Positions 6,764 to 13,552 of a DNA stretch of 17,328 nucleotides are shown here, in pieces. Numbering within the stretch: position 1 is the first letter of the stretch; every line of letters begins with the position of its first letter. The position numbers and the translations under genes are program-made. The notes below the pieces were generated by a model, which saw only the letters and a program-made list of their open reading frames with translations, ran no database searches and was not told the origin of the DNA. The stretch comes from Bacillota bacterium (lineage in GTDB: Bacteria > Bacillota > Clostridia > Peptostreptococcales > Acidaminobacteraceae): contig JAEZUZ010000106.1 of assembly GCA_023443345.1 (NCBI GenBank), positions 1-17,328 on the forward strand, written 5' to 3'.

Positions 6764-7727
6764 ATTGTTTGAAAAATAGATAACTTCTATATTTATTATA
6801 TTCAACAGAAGCCTTGTTTTCGATAGCCTCCTTTGTAGAGTGATATGTCTTTATTGACATGTCAATATTTTTAATTAAATCGATCTGTGAAGGGTTATAG
6901 TTTTCTTTTGTATTATTAATTAGATATTGGATTGACATTTCAAGAGCTTCAGTTGTATAAGCTCCAAAGCATAGCACAATTATTCTCTTGCTGTCCTTCT
7001 CATCTTGAAGTAAAAAACTCCCAGCTGCAGATTTAAGAGAATCATCTACATCTATCTTTAGTACTTGAAAGTCATCAAATTTACTCTGAAACTCCTTAAC
7101 TGGTGACTTTAACATTTCTCCATTTGACTTAACTATGCTATCTATATTTAAGTAATCAAGAATTATTGGATATTTTCTAAGTAAATGTCTTATTAGAATC
7201 ATTTGGTCTTGCGCAGTAGATTTATTTGTAAGGTCTCCTTCAGAGAAACCAGAAGCGTTGTAATATGTAGTGTTGTTCATTCCTAACTGCTTAGCTTTTC
7301 TATTCATCTTTTTTATAAATCTATCCTGTGTTATCTCAAAGTGAGAAGCCAGTGCATTAGCTGAATCATATAGAGAAAATACAAACATTTTTTTAATTAA
7401 ATCATCTATTGAATGAGAAGATCCATCTTTTAAATAATCTATATTTTTAGAGTCTATAGGTTTAAAAAGACTAACGGTAATGTTATCTGTGAGTCCCTTT
7501 CCCTTTGTAAGTGCCATTTCGTCCATTACAACTAGGTATGTCATAAGCTGTGTGAGAGTTCCCACAGATATTTCTTCCTTTGAATTAGATGCTGTTATAA
7601 TAGATCCGCTCTCATAATCAGAAACTATGTAGCTATCAAGCCCAAGACTCTGGGGATCTATGTTTTTTGCAAAAGACATATTTATAATGAATATGAAGCA
7701 AAAAAAACATAATATGAGTTTTTTCAT
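6762..7727 (-). CDS. D-alanyl-D-alanine carboxypeptidase-like protein (S11), catalytic residues lost
   Basis: A 321-residue exported protein with the fold pattern of DacA/DacF-type carboxypeptidases, which trim peptidoglycan stem peptides outside the membrane. A signal peptide is clear (MKKLILCFFCFIFIINMSFA, residues 1-20). The strand LDSYIVSDYESGSIITASNS matches the family. At the SxxK position, however, the protein reads GTLTQLMT (Thr57 for Ser, Gln60 for Lys), and the KTG triad reads KID (224-226). The SxN motif SAN (122-124) is kept, as are GMNNTTYYNASG and the AAGSFLL segment after KTG. It is probably a non-catalytic homologue. It also lacks a clear C-terminal amphipathic anchor. The ATG at 7727 is chosen over an upstream one at 7787 because GGAGGG lies 3 bases ahead and it begins the signal peptide. 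Confidence 0.85.
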   Translation of the reverse strand: MKKLILCFFCFIFIINMSFAKNIDPQSLGLDSYIVSDYESGSIITASNSKEEISVGTLTQLMTYLVVMDEMALTKGKGLTDNITVSLFKPIDSKNIDYLKDGSSHSIDDLIKKMFVFSLYDSANALASHFEITQDRFIKKMNRKAKQLGMNNTTYYNASGFSEGDLTNKSTAQDQMILIRHLLRKYPIILDYLNIDSIVKSNGEMLKSPVKEFQSKFDDFQVLKIDVDDSLKSAAGSFLLQDEKDSKRIIVLCFGAYTTEALEMSIQYLINNTKENYNPSQIDLIKNIDMSIKTYHSTKEAIENKASVEYNKYRSYLFFKQ

Positions 7728-7742
7728 AAGCCCTCCAAAAAA

Positions 7743-7748
7743 ATTATA
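7743..7748 (-). promoter_or_regulatory. -10 element for the carboxypeptidase-like gene
   Basis: On the minus strand a consensus TATAAT (7748-7743) lies 15 bases upstream of the start at 7727. The -35 candidate 17 bases further is poor (TTAATT, 7771-7766). The short leader would leave only the ribosome site. Confidence 0.4.
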
Positions 7749-7759
7749 ACATAAAGATA

Positions 7760-7768
7760 TGGTATAAT
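7760..7768 (+). promoter_or_regulatory. Extended -10 promoter for thiT
   Basis: TGGTATAAT (7760-7768) is a perfect extended -10. No good -35 is seen, as is common for extended -10 promoters. Predicted transcription starts near 7775, leaving a leader of about 25 bases with AAGGAGG at 7788-7794. Confidence 0.6.
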
Positions 7769-7799
7769 TAAAATAAATACATACCATAAGGAGGATGAC

Positions 7800-8471
7800 A
7801 TGGGGTCATTTAATTTATTTGACAGGATAAAGGACTTGCCAGGAGATACTATTGAGACATTTAAAAGTCTTCATAGCAATCCTATAGTTGGATTTGTAGT
7901 TCTTTCACTTTTAATTGTTCTAATACTTATAGTTAAATCTAGAAAAATAAGATTTACACATAGATTGATAGCACATATGTCTATGTTTATAGCACTTGCT
8001 GTAGTACTTAATTTAATAATTATCTATAAGTTACCTCAAGGTGGATCAGTAACTTTAGCAAGTATGGTTCCTCTTGTTATTCTATCCTATATGTATGGAA
8101 CGGGCGTTGGAATGGTCTCTGGATTTATATTTGGAATTATAGACATGATGCTTGGAGGATACATTTTGACACCTATGCAAGTTTTACTTGACTATCCACT
8201 TGCATTTATGATGATTGGACTTTCTGGATTATTTAGAGATAAACTTATGATTTCAGTTGTAATAGCATTTTTTGCAAGATTCATATCTCACTTTCTAAGT
8301 GCAATAATATTCTTTAGAGAATATGCTCCAGAGGGGATGATGCCAGAATTATATGGAATTATATACAATGGTTCATTCTTGGCAGTTGAATTACTTATAA
8401 CCATTGTTGTACTAAAATTTTTGCCTTTAGATAGAATAGTTAAAAGGAGTAATATAGATAATGAATCCTAA
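7800..8471 (+). CDS. thiT: ThiT-type thiamine ECF transporter S-component
   Basis: A 223-residue membrane protein resembling ThiT, the substrate-binding subunit of the thiamine energy-coupling-factor importer. It works with the shared EcfA/A'/T module, which is not in this window. Family landmarks are visible: PQGGSVTLASMVPLVILSY, the Gly-rich GTGVGMVSGFIFGI helix, GGYILTPMQVLLDYPLAF, and the ISHFLSAIIFFREYAPEG stretch followed by YGIIYNGSF. It is longer at the N-terminus than lactococcal ThiT (about 180): residues 1-50 add a cytoplasmic segment and one extra hydrophobic helix (about 30-45). AAGGAGG lies 5 bases before the ATG. The GNAT gene starts 11 bases inside its end. The leader is too short for a TPP riboswitch. 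Confidence 0.85.
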   Translation: MGSFNLFDRIKDLPGDTIETFKSLHSNPIVGFVVLSLLIVLILIVKSRKIRFTHRLIAHMSMFIALAVVLNLIIIYKLPQGGSVTLASMVPLVILSYMYGTGVGMVSGFIFGIIDMMLGGYILTPMQVLLDYPLAFMMIGLSGLFRDKLMISVVIAFFARFISHFLSAIIFFREYAPEGMMPELYGIIYNGSFLAVELLITIVVLKFLPLDRIVKRSNIDNES

Positions 8472-9015
8472 ACACGTTAAGAAATTTTTGACTAAAGACT
8501 TATACCTATCTCCAATAGATATAGAAAATGATGCAGAATATTTCTATAGATGGATGAATGAAGATCGTGATATTGTTAAATTTAATGGATTTCTAAATTT
8601 CTTACTTACATATGATCAAGTAGTTGAAAGATTAAAAAAATGGGATGAAGATGGAATATCTCTAGTTGCATTAGAGAAAGAAACTGATAGAGTAGTGGGG
8701 CATGCTGCAATTTTTGGGATTGAGAAAATCTCTAGAAATTGCGAAATTGGCATCTTTATTCAAGAAGAATCAAGAGGAAAGGGATATGCCAGACAGATAA
8801 TGGAAGCTCTCTTAAAACATGCTTTTGAAAATTTAAATATGCATGTTGTATTAATTAAGGTTTTCTCTGAAAATAAAAAAGCCATATCGCTATATGAGAG
8901 CATAGGATTTAAGCAGTCTGGAGTTATGAGAGAAGTCTGCTTTATGGATGGTAAGTATACAGACTTGTTATATATGAGTATACTTGATAGAGAATACTTT
9001 AATAGAGAAAATTGA
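8461..9015 (+). CDS. GNAT-family N-acetyltransferase (RimJ/RimL or SpeG type)
   Basis: A 184-residue cytosolic acetyltransferase of the GNAT fold, using acetyl-CoA. The opening KFLTKDLYLSPIDIENDAEYFYRWMND-like pattern (actual residues 9-34) is the acetyltransf_3 type. The acetyl-CoA binding loop ESRGKGYA lies at about residues 103-110, and the closing helix and strand are NKKAISLYESIGFKQSGVMR. The layout recalls ribosomal-protein or spermidine acetyltransferases, but the acceptor cannot be read from sequence. The ATG at 8461 overlaps the end of thiT by 11 bases. AAAGGAG ends 11 bases upstream, rather far, so translation may depend on coupling to thiT. A long hairpin follows. Confidence 0.85.
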   Translation: MNPKHVKKFLTKDLYLSPIDIENDAEYFYRWMNEDRDIVKFNGFLNFLLTYDQVVERLKKWDEDGISLVALEKETDRVVGHAAIFGIEKISRNCEIGIFIQEESRGKGYARQIMEALLKHAFENLNMHVVLIKVFSENKKAISLYESIGFKQSGVMREVCFMDGKYTDLLYMSILDREYFNREN

Positions 9016-9023
9016 AAATAAAA

Positions 9024-9052
9024 AAAAAGGTGTTAATGGATAACACCTTTTT
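9024..9052. terminator. Strong bidirectional terminator
   Basis: A 12-bp perfect stem AAAAAGGTGTTA (9024-9035) pairs with TAACACCTTTTT (9041-9052) around a 5-base loop. It has A/T tracts on both sides and lies between the convergent GNAT and ABC permease genes, overlapping the permease stop codon by two bases. Confidence 0.9.
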
Positions 9053-10265
9053 ATTTTATATTGAATGAATCACTTAGAGATTTAAATACTCCCTTTCTCT
9101 TTCCATAGTTTAAGGTACCAGATCTATATATTCTAGCGGCGATCATACCAATAATTATTGAAGAAATAATCAATATAATTATAGATATTATCGGCTCAAT
9201 AATAGATATCTTTGATTCTGATGTAGCTCTAGATATCATTACAAATGGAGAAGTAAAAGGTACATAGCTTGCTATATTTGCAATTCTTCCTCCTCCAGCT
9301 AGAGAAGCTTGGTAAGCAATGAAATATGCTGCGATTATCAAAATTGTCAGAGGAGAAATAGCAGAATTTAATTGATCTAAACTATTTACAGTTGAAGCAA
9401 CTGTAGCAAAGCAGAACATGTATAGTACAAATCCAAGCAGTGTAAGTATGAATATAATTATTGCTGTTGATAGATCTATACTGAAGATATCTCCTATTCT
9501 AAAGGCATACTTTATAGATAGTGAATATAAAGTAGCTAAAGCAGAAAGCGTGTATATAGCTATTTGTAAAAATGAAGCTAGACACGAACCTAGTACTTTA
9601 CCAAATAGTAAGTTATTTGTAGAAGTTGTAGTTATAAGGACTTCCATTACTTTAGTAGACTTTTCCTTAGCTACAGAAGTTGCTATTATACTACCATATG
9701 AAAGTATTAAAAAGTAGAGCACAAACCATATTGCCATACCAATAAATTTCTTAAACATATTTCTTTCTTCAAGAATAATGAATTTTACTTTTGTATTAGA
9801 TTTCTCGCTTATAAATTTCTCATAATCTATATTATATTTTTTAGATATATTATATTCATTGAATTTTTCAGAGAATTCATCTAGCTTTTCATCAGAAACT
9901 GTATCATTTGAGTAGAGTGTAACGTCTTGATCTGTTGATATCGAAAGTCCTAAAAGATTTTCATCTTTTACTTTATTTTGAAGTTCTTCTTCACTATTAG
10001 TGTAAACTATCTCAGTGTCTTTTAGTATCTTGCTTAATTCTTCCTTAGAGTATACTGAATCATTTACAAATAAGAATAATTTATTTGAACTCTGATTGTC
10101 AGTATCAGAAAAATTAATAGAAGATGACCCAGATTTGAGAAATATAGGTATTATAAATTGTAGTGAAAATAGAAGCAATGAAACAATAATTGTAGAAATT
10201 ATCCATGCTTTCTTTTTTACAATTGAAAGAAATTCAAATTTCATTACTGTAAAAATTTTACTCAT
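9051..10265 (-). CDS. ABC-2 type exporter permease (NatB/YhaP-like)
   Basis: A 404-residue membrane subunit of an ABC exporter. The layout fits NatB/YhaP-type permeases. A short cytoplasmic N-terminus (FTVMKFEFLSIVKKKAW) precedes a first helix at about residues 22-43, then a large extracytoplasmic domain of about 130 residues rich in Asp, Glu, Ser and Lys. About five to six further helices follow from about residue 175 to 390, and the tail is basic and cytoplasmic. The segment IIATSVAKEKSTKVMEVLITT is the conserved cytoplasmic motif of this family. In Bacillus NatAB exports sodium; other relatives export peptides or antibiotics, so the substrate is open. It overlaps the ATPase gene by 8 bases, with GGTGG ahead of its ATG. 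Confidence 0.87.
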   Translation of the reverse strand: MSKIFTVMKFEFLSIVKKKAWIISTIIVSLLLFSLQFIIPIFLKSGSSSINFSDTDNQSSNKLFLFVNDSVYSKEELSKILKDTEIVYTNSEEELQNKVKDENLLGLSISTDQDVTLYSNDTVSDEKLDEFSEKFNEYNISKKYNIDYEKFISEKSNTKVKFIILEERNMFKKFIGMAIWFVLYFLILSYGSIIATSVAKEKSTKVMEVLITTTSTNNLLFGKVLGSCLASFLQIAIYTLSALATLYSLSIKYAFRIGDIFSIDLSTAIIIFILTLLGFVLYMFCFATVASTVNSLDQLNSAISPLTILIIAAYFIAYQASLAGGGRIANIASYVPFTSPFVMISRATSESKISIIEPIISIIILIISSIIIGMIAARIYRSGTLNYGKRKGVFKSLSDSFNIK

Positions 10266-11157
10266 TTATACCACCTGCCATTTCTATAAATATATTTTGA
10301 AGTGAAGGTTTAAAAATGCTATATGATTCTAATTCTATATTTGAATCTATAATGGACTTTAATAATTCGTTTGTATCTCTATCTTTTAAGTCAACTATGT
10401 AGTCATCTTTAATCTTATAATAAGAAAGTTCCTTCTGTTCAAGTAGAGATAATAATTTTGAATTTTCTCTAGCTCTAACCACATATTTTCCAAGGCTCTT
10501 TGCCTTCTTTATTTCATCTAAATTCCCAGAAAGTACAATTTTAGAATTGTGAAGAAGGGCAATATCATCGCAAAAGTCTTCGATATAGCTCATCTGGTGA
10601 CTACTAAAGATTACTATCTTGTCTATATTTAGCTGTTCTATTATTATATGCTGTAGTTGTTTAGAGTTAACTGGATCAAGTCCACTAAAAGGTTCATCAA
10701 GTATAATTATATCTGGATTGTGAATCAGACATTGGATTATCTGAACTTTTTGCTGATTTCCCTTTGATAGAACAGATAGTTTCTTCCTTGCATATTCAGC
10801 TAGACCCACCTTTTCTAACCACTCCATTGAATTTGCTTTTGCTTGTTTTTTATTAAGCCCTCTAAGTTCTGCAAAATATACTAATTGATCTAAAATTAAT
10901 TCTTTATCGTATAACCCCCTGACTTCAGGCATGTATCCAATTGATACTTTTTTAGGGTTAAATGGCATTCCATCTATTAGAAATTCCCCTGAATCAGGCT
11001 TAAAGACATTCATTAAGCATCTTATACTAGTTGTTTTTCCAGCACCATTTCTACCTAAATAACCAAGAGCTCTACCAGAAGTAGCAGCAAAACTTATAGA
11101 ATCTAAAACTTTATTACTTCCAAAACTCTTAGATATATTTTTAAACTCAAGTTTCAT
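10258..11157 (-). CDS. ABC exporter ATP-binding protein (NatA/YhaQ-like)
   Basis: A 299-residue ATPase energising the adjacent permease. Motifs seen: Walker A GRNGAGKTT (35-43), Q-loop region around YMPEVRGLYDKE (75-86), the signature LSKGNQQK (130-137, the form common in NatA/YhaQ-type and other ABC-2 exporters rather than LSGGQ), Walker B IIILDEP (150-156), D-loop SGLDP, and H-loop His187. Residues beyond about 220 form the C-terminal extension typical of this branch. AAAGGAG lies 6 bases before the ATG. It is first in a two-gene operon, and its stop overlaps the permease start. No strong promoter could be identified in the AT-repeat region upstream. Confidence 0.93.
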   Translation of the reverse strand: MKLEFKNISKSFGSNKVLDSISFAATSGRALGYLGRNGAGKTTSIRCLMNVFKPDSGEFLIDGMPFNPKKVSIGYMPEVRGLYDKELILDQLVYFAELRGLNKKQAKANSMEWLEKVGLAEYARKKLSVLSKGNQQKVQIIQCLIHNPDIIILDEPFSGLDPVNSKQLQHIIIEQLNIDKIVIFSSHQMSYIEDFCDDIALLHNSKIVLSGNLDEIKKAKSLGKYVVRARENSKLLSLLEQKELSYYKIKDDYIVDLKDRDTNELLKSIIDSNIELESYSIFKPSLQNIFIEMAGGINE

Positions 11158-11188
11158 ATAACTCCTTTCCTTATAAGTATGATAACAT

Positions 11189-11220
11189 AAATATATATAT
11201 ATATTTATATTTATATTTAA
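11189..11220. repeat. AT-rich simple repeat between divergent genes
   Basis: An (AT)n run (about 11190-11204) passes into two to three tandem copies of a TTTATA unit. It occupies the gap between the ABC ATPase and the divergent ThiE/TenI-like gene, where promoters for both should lie. No clean -35/-10 pair could be picked out here. Confidence 0.5.
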
Positions 11221-11244
11221 AGAATTTTTAGAGGTAAGAAAAAA

Positions 11245-11760
11245 ATGATAATATTTTATAATAAGCTAAAAATTACACAAAAAACTTTAGATATTATTGA
11301 TGTAGTTGACTACTACCTATATGATAGAGAGAATAAGGAGAGAGATGTAATAAATAATGAACTTTCAATTCTTTCAAGTAGAAAAGATAAGGTATTATCA
11401 GTTGATGATGTAGATCTTGCACTAAAGTACAATCTCGCAGGAGTTTGCCTTATAAAGAATAAAAAGAATTTATCTATTACAGGCAAGTTGATGCAAGATA
11501 AATTAATTTTTTATTATTCTAGTGACATTTCAGATTTGATAAAGTCATCAAATATAGAAGTAGATACTATGATATTAGAAGGCAGTTCACTAAATGAAGA
11601 AGAATTCAACTATATTTACAAAATGGTGGATTCCAAATTATGCATATATACAGACTCGCCAAGCGAGATATCACAGAGTATAAGAAATAGGATAAGTGGA
11701 TACTGTTTTAGTTTTTATATTTATAGCGACTATCTTGAAAAAATAAATAAACTAAATTGA
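11245..11760 (+). CDS. Hypothetical protein, possibly a degenerate ThiE/TenI-like TIM-barrel protein
   Basis: A 171-residue soluble protein without clear assignment. Its order of segments recalls thiamine-phosphate synthase/TenI proteins. VDYYLYDRENKE stands where the family has a DYVQLREK-type strand. SVDDVDLALKYNLAGVCL stands where ND-RVDLAL-GADGVHL occurs, then a YYSSD strand (GVSVH position), a MILEGSS strand and an IYTDSPSEI strand (IGGI position). The residues that bind substrate and phosphate in ThiE (the Lys of LREK, GQ, GP and IGGI) are not kept, and the protein is about 30 residues shorter. The similarity is by eye only. AGAGGT lies about 9 bases before the ATG. The TGA stop overlaps the -35 box of the next gene. 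Confidence 0.6.
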   Translation: MIIFYNKLKITQKTLDIIDVVDYYLYDRENKERDVINNELSILSSRKDKVLSVDDVDLALKYNLAGVCLIKNKKNLSITGKLMQDKLIFYYSSDISDLIKSSNIEVDTMILEGSSLNEEEFNYIYKMVDSKLCIYTDSPSEISQSIRNRISGYCFSFYIYSDYLEKINKLN

Positions 11761-11786
11761 CATTGCTTACACTTTATTTTTATACT
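11757..11786 (+). promoter_or_regulatory. Strong promoter for the LEA/YtxH-like gene
   Basis: A perfect -35 TTGACA (11757-11762), an 18-base spacer and TATACT (11781-11786). The -35 overlaps the stop codon of the preceding gene. The predicted leader is about 64 bases, with AGGAGGG at 11845-11851. Confidence 0.75.
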
Positions 11787-11856
11787 TAATTACTATATTA
11801 AGTTTAATTTTAAATTTATTGGATATAAATAATTTATCTATTATAGGAGGGAATTT

Positions 11857-12423
11857 ATGAGTTTCAAAGATACAATTAAAGATTTATTCGATGGAGTTAA
11901 GAGTGCAACTTCTAATATCGCAGATACAGCTAAGGTACGTATGGAAATTTCTAAACAAAAGGAATTACTACATGCTACATATTTAGAATTAGGAAAATTG
12001 ACTTATGAAAAAGTTAAATCAGGAAGAATTACAGATGAAAGAGCTGTAAGTTTAACTGATGAAATTGATAGAATTAGAGAATTAGTTGAAGAAAAGAGTG
12101 AAGATTTCAATCAAAAGAAAGAAAATTTAATTCAAGGTGGTAAAGAAGTTCTTTCTACAGCAGGAGAAAAGATCTCAGAAGTTACTTCTCAAGCTAAGGA
12201 CTATGTAGTTGAAAAAGCAGGAGAGATTAAAGAAAAAGTTAATGAGAAAAAAGAAGACGCTAAAGTAGTTGTTGAAGAAGTAAAAGAAAATATCTCTGAA
12301 AAAGTAGAAGAAGCTAAAGATAAGGCATCTGAATTAAAAGATAAAGCAGAAGAAAAAGTTCAAGAAGCTAAAGAAAAGGTTGAAGAAAAAGTAGAAGAAG
12401 TTAAAAAAGAGGTTCAAGAGTAA
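11857..12423 (+). CDS. Highly charged amphipathic helical protein (LEA/YtxH-like)
   Basis: A 188-residue protein without signal peptide or membrane span. Residues 1-95 look like a helical domain (FKDTIKDLFDGVKSATSNIAD, then a KQKELLHATYLELGKLTYEKVKSG helix cut short here). Residues about 100-188 are almost only Glu, Lys, Val and Ala in repeating units of roughly 11 residues (EKVEEAKDKA, EKVQEAKEKV, EKVEEVKKEV). The pattern resembles plant LEA group 3 and bacterial YtxH-type stress proteins, which protect proteins or membranes during stress, although homology may be only compositional. The codon use is narrow (GAA, AAA, GTT/GTA), and the promoter and ribosome site are the strongest in the window, so high expression is likely. 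It is flanked by its own promoter and terminator. Confidence 0.8.
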   Translation: MSFKDTIKDLFDGVKSATSNIADTAKVRMEISKQKELLHATYLELGKLTYEKVKSGRITDERAVSLTDEIDRIRELVEEKSEDFNQKKENLIQGGKEVLSTAGEKISEVTSQAKDYVVEKAGEIKEKVNEKKEDAKVVVEEVKENISEKVEEAKDKASELKDKAEEKVQEAKEKVEEKVEEVKKEVQE

Positions 12424-12427
12424 TCTT

Positions 12428-12456
12428 AAAAGACTAGCAGGTGCTAGTCTTTTTTA
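12428..12456 (+). terminator. Terminator of the LEA/YtxH-like gene
   Basis: An 11-bp stem AAAAGACTAGC (12428-12438) pairs with GCTAGTCTTTT (12443-12453) around a 4-base loop, then a T tract. It begins 4 bases after the stop codon. Confidence 0.9.
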
Positions 12457-12458
12457 TT

Positions 12459-12488
12459 TTGAAATTATTATAAGGAATAATCTATATA
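12459..12488 (+). promoter_or_regulatory. Possible promoter for the prepilin peptidase gene
   Basis: A -35 TTGAAA (12459-12464), an 18-base spacer and TATATA (12483-12488), directly after the terminator of the gene before. AT richness makes chance matches likely. Confidence 0.4.
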
Positions 12489-12526
12489 TGCGTTATTTTT
12501 ATATATGCTTTATTTAGAATATTTCT

Positions 12527-12913
12527 ATGAAGATCATATTTATTTTGTTACTTATAGAGATAATGCTTGAAGACTTATATTTCTTTACAATACCAGATAA
12601 GATGTTGCTATTGTGTATGCCATATGCACTATTTAGATTTGTTGAGGCGAAAAATTATGTAGTTTTTATAATTTTTTTATTAGTTATAATCTACAGATAT
12701 CTATATAGGCACTTGGGATTTGGAGATATAAAGCTTCTTTTTATACTCATATCTTCAAATTTAATAGAGAATTACTTACTTTTTATTTTCCTAGCTACAT
12801 ATCTAAGTTTATTACATGCAATATTTATATATATTTTTAAAAGAAAAAAAGAGGATGTCCCTTTGGGAACATATTTAATATTCTCATTTATTATATGTAT
12901 CTATCTAAAATAA
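12527..12913 (+). CDS. Minimal type IV prepilin peptidase (A24 family)
   Basis: A 128-residue membrane aspartic peptidase that would cut leader peptides from prepilin-like proteins. Both catalytic motifs are visible: Asp16 in DLYFFTIPD (the D-x6-PD pattern) and GFGDIK at 64-69 with catalytic Asp67. A VPLGTYL segment near the end matches the family's closing helix, and four to five hydrophobic spans are present. The N-terminal methyltransferase domain and zinc site of full-length PilD/ComC are absent, so it is the short form as in CpaA/TadV-type peptidases. No pilin, secretion ATPase or competence gene lies nearby. No convincing ribosome site precedes ATG 12527; an ATG at 12563 would remove the first helix before Asp16, so the longer start is preferred. 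Confidence 0.75.
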   Translation: MKIIFILLLIEIMLEDLYFFTIPDKMLLLCMPYALFRFVEAKNYVVFIIFLLVIIYRYLYRHLGFGDIKLLFILISSNLIENYLLFIFLATYLSLLHAIFIYIFKRKKEDVPLGTYLIFSFIICIYLK

Positions 12914-12914
12914 A

Positions 12915-12936
12915 AAGAATCACATAAGTGATTCTT
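12915..12936 (-). terminator. Terminator hairpin of the MltG-like gene
   Basis: A 9-bp stem AAGAATCAC (12915-12923) pairs with GTGATTCTT (12928-12936) around a 4-base loop. The T tract is good on the minus strand and weak on the plus strand, so it mainly serves the minus-strand gene while also lying 1 base after the prepilin peptidase stop. Confidence 0.7.
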
Positions 12937-13492
12937 ATTCATTAAATAGTATTTTTTTAATTTCCTCATATGTCATAGATTGATTGAATGTATAAACTCC
13001 AGACTGAAGTTGTGAATCTAGCCCATCCTCTATCAACTTATTTATAAGTTCATCAGCAGAAGAAAAAACTTTTGAGATTTCAATTCTCTTAGCAAGCTCT
13101 GTAGGGGATTCGCCATCTTTGTATGTAATGGTTACTGTGCCATCTTCATTTACTTTGATATTAGGATCAGAAGGAACTTGCTGTTCTTGTTTCTTTTTCT
13201 CTTCTTCCTCTTGTTTTTTCTTCGCCTCTTCTTCTTGCTTTTTCTTTAGTTCTTCCTCTTTTTTCTTTTCTTCTAATTTTTTCTTTTCTTCCTCTGCTTT
13301 TTTTGTATCTTGATTCTTTTGTTTATCGCCTGTGTTATTATTATCTTGTTGAGAGTGTGTTATTTCCTGAGGGATATCTATTCCGATAGTGCTCTTTATT
13401 ACATAATTTATAGCAAGTGCTATAATTACAATAAGCACAAGTACAATTAGGATATCGCTTAAATCGTAAATTAAATTTTTTAATCTTCTCAT
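12935..13492 (-). CDS. Membrane-anchored protein with MltG/YceG-like LysM-like domain only
   Basis: A 185-residue single-pass protein. Residues 1-12 are basic, and residues about 13-35 form a membrane helix (DILIVLVLIVIIALAINYVI). Residues about 60-105 are a Lys/Glu/Gln-rich coiled-coil spacer (KKKQEEEEKKKQEQQ-type repeats). The C-terminal domain (about 110-185) has the plan of the N-terminal LysM-like part of the endolytic transglycosylase MltG: an ITYKDGESPTELAKRI opening, a helix, then LQSGVYTFNQSMTYEEIKKIL. The catalytic MltG domain with its Glu is wholly absent, so this protein is more likely a cell-wall binding or regulatory relative than an enzyme. AGGAG lies about 8 bases before the ATG. 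It is monocistronic, with its own promoter and terminator. Confidence 0.75.
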   Translation of the reverse strand: MRRLKNLIYDLSDILIVLVLIVIIALAINYVIKSTIGIDIPQEITHSQQDNNNTGDKQKNQDTKKAEEEKKKLEEKKKEEELKKKQEEEAKKKQEEEEKKKQEQQVPSDPNIKVNEDGTVTITYKDGESPTELAKRIEISKVFSSADELINKLIEDGLDSQLQSGVYTFNQSMTYEEIKKILFNE

Positions 13493-13512
13493 TTTTATTC
13501 TCCTATTGATTT

Positions 13513-13541
13513 AGGATAACAAAAAAAATGACAAATTGCAA
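13513..13541 (-). promoter_or_regulatory. Promoter for the MltG-like gene
   Basis: Read on the minus strand: -35 TTGCAA (13541-13536), a 17-base spacer and -10 TATCCT (13518-13513). It reaches almost to the ribosome site of the divergent pseudouridine synthase gene. Confidence 0.5.
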
Positions 13542-13552
13542 ATTGAGGTATT

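Noticed and set aside
9418..9717. Plus-strand frame of 99 codons inside the ABC permease
   Set aside because: It is a shadow of the permease helices on the other strand; no family pattern or ribosome site.
11189..11220. AT-dinucleotide tract considered as a CRISPR-like or origin-like repeat
   Set aside because: Simple low-complexity repeat without spacers, DnaA-box clusters or symmetry beyond AT composition.
13119..13313. Plus-strand frame of 64 codons rich in Ser, Phe and Cys
   Set aside because: It is the antisense shadow of the Lys/Glu/Gln-rich stalk of the minus-strand MltG-like gene, with no ribosome site.
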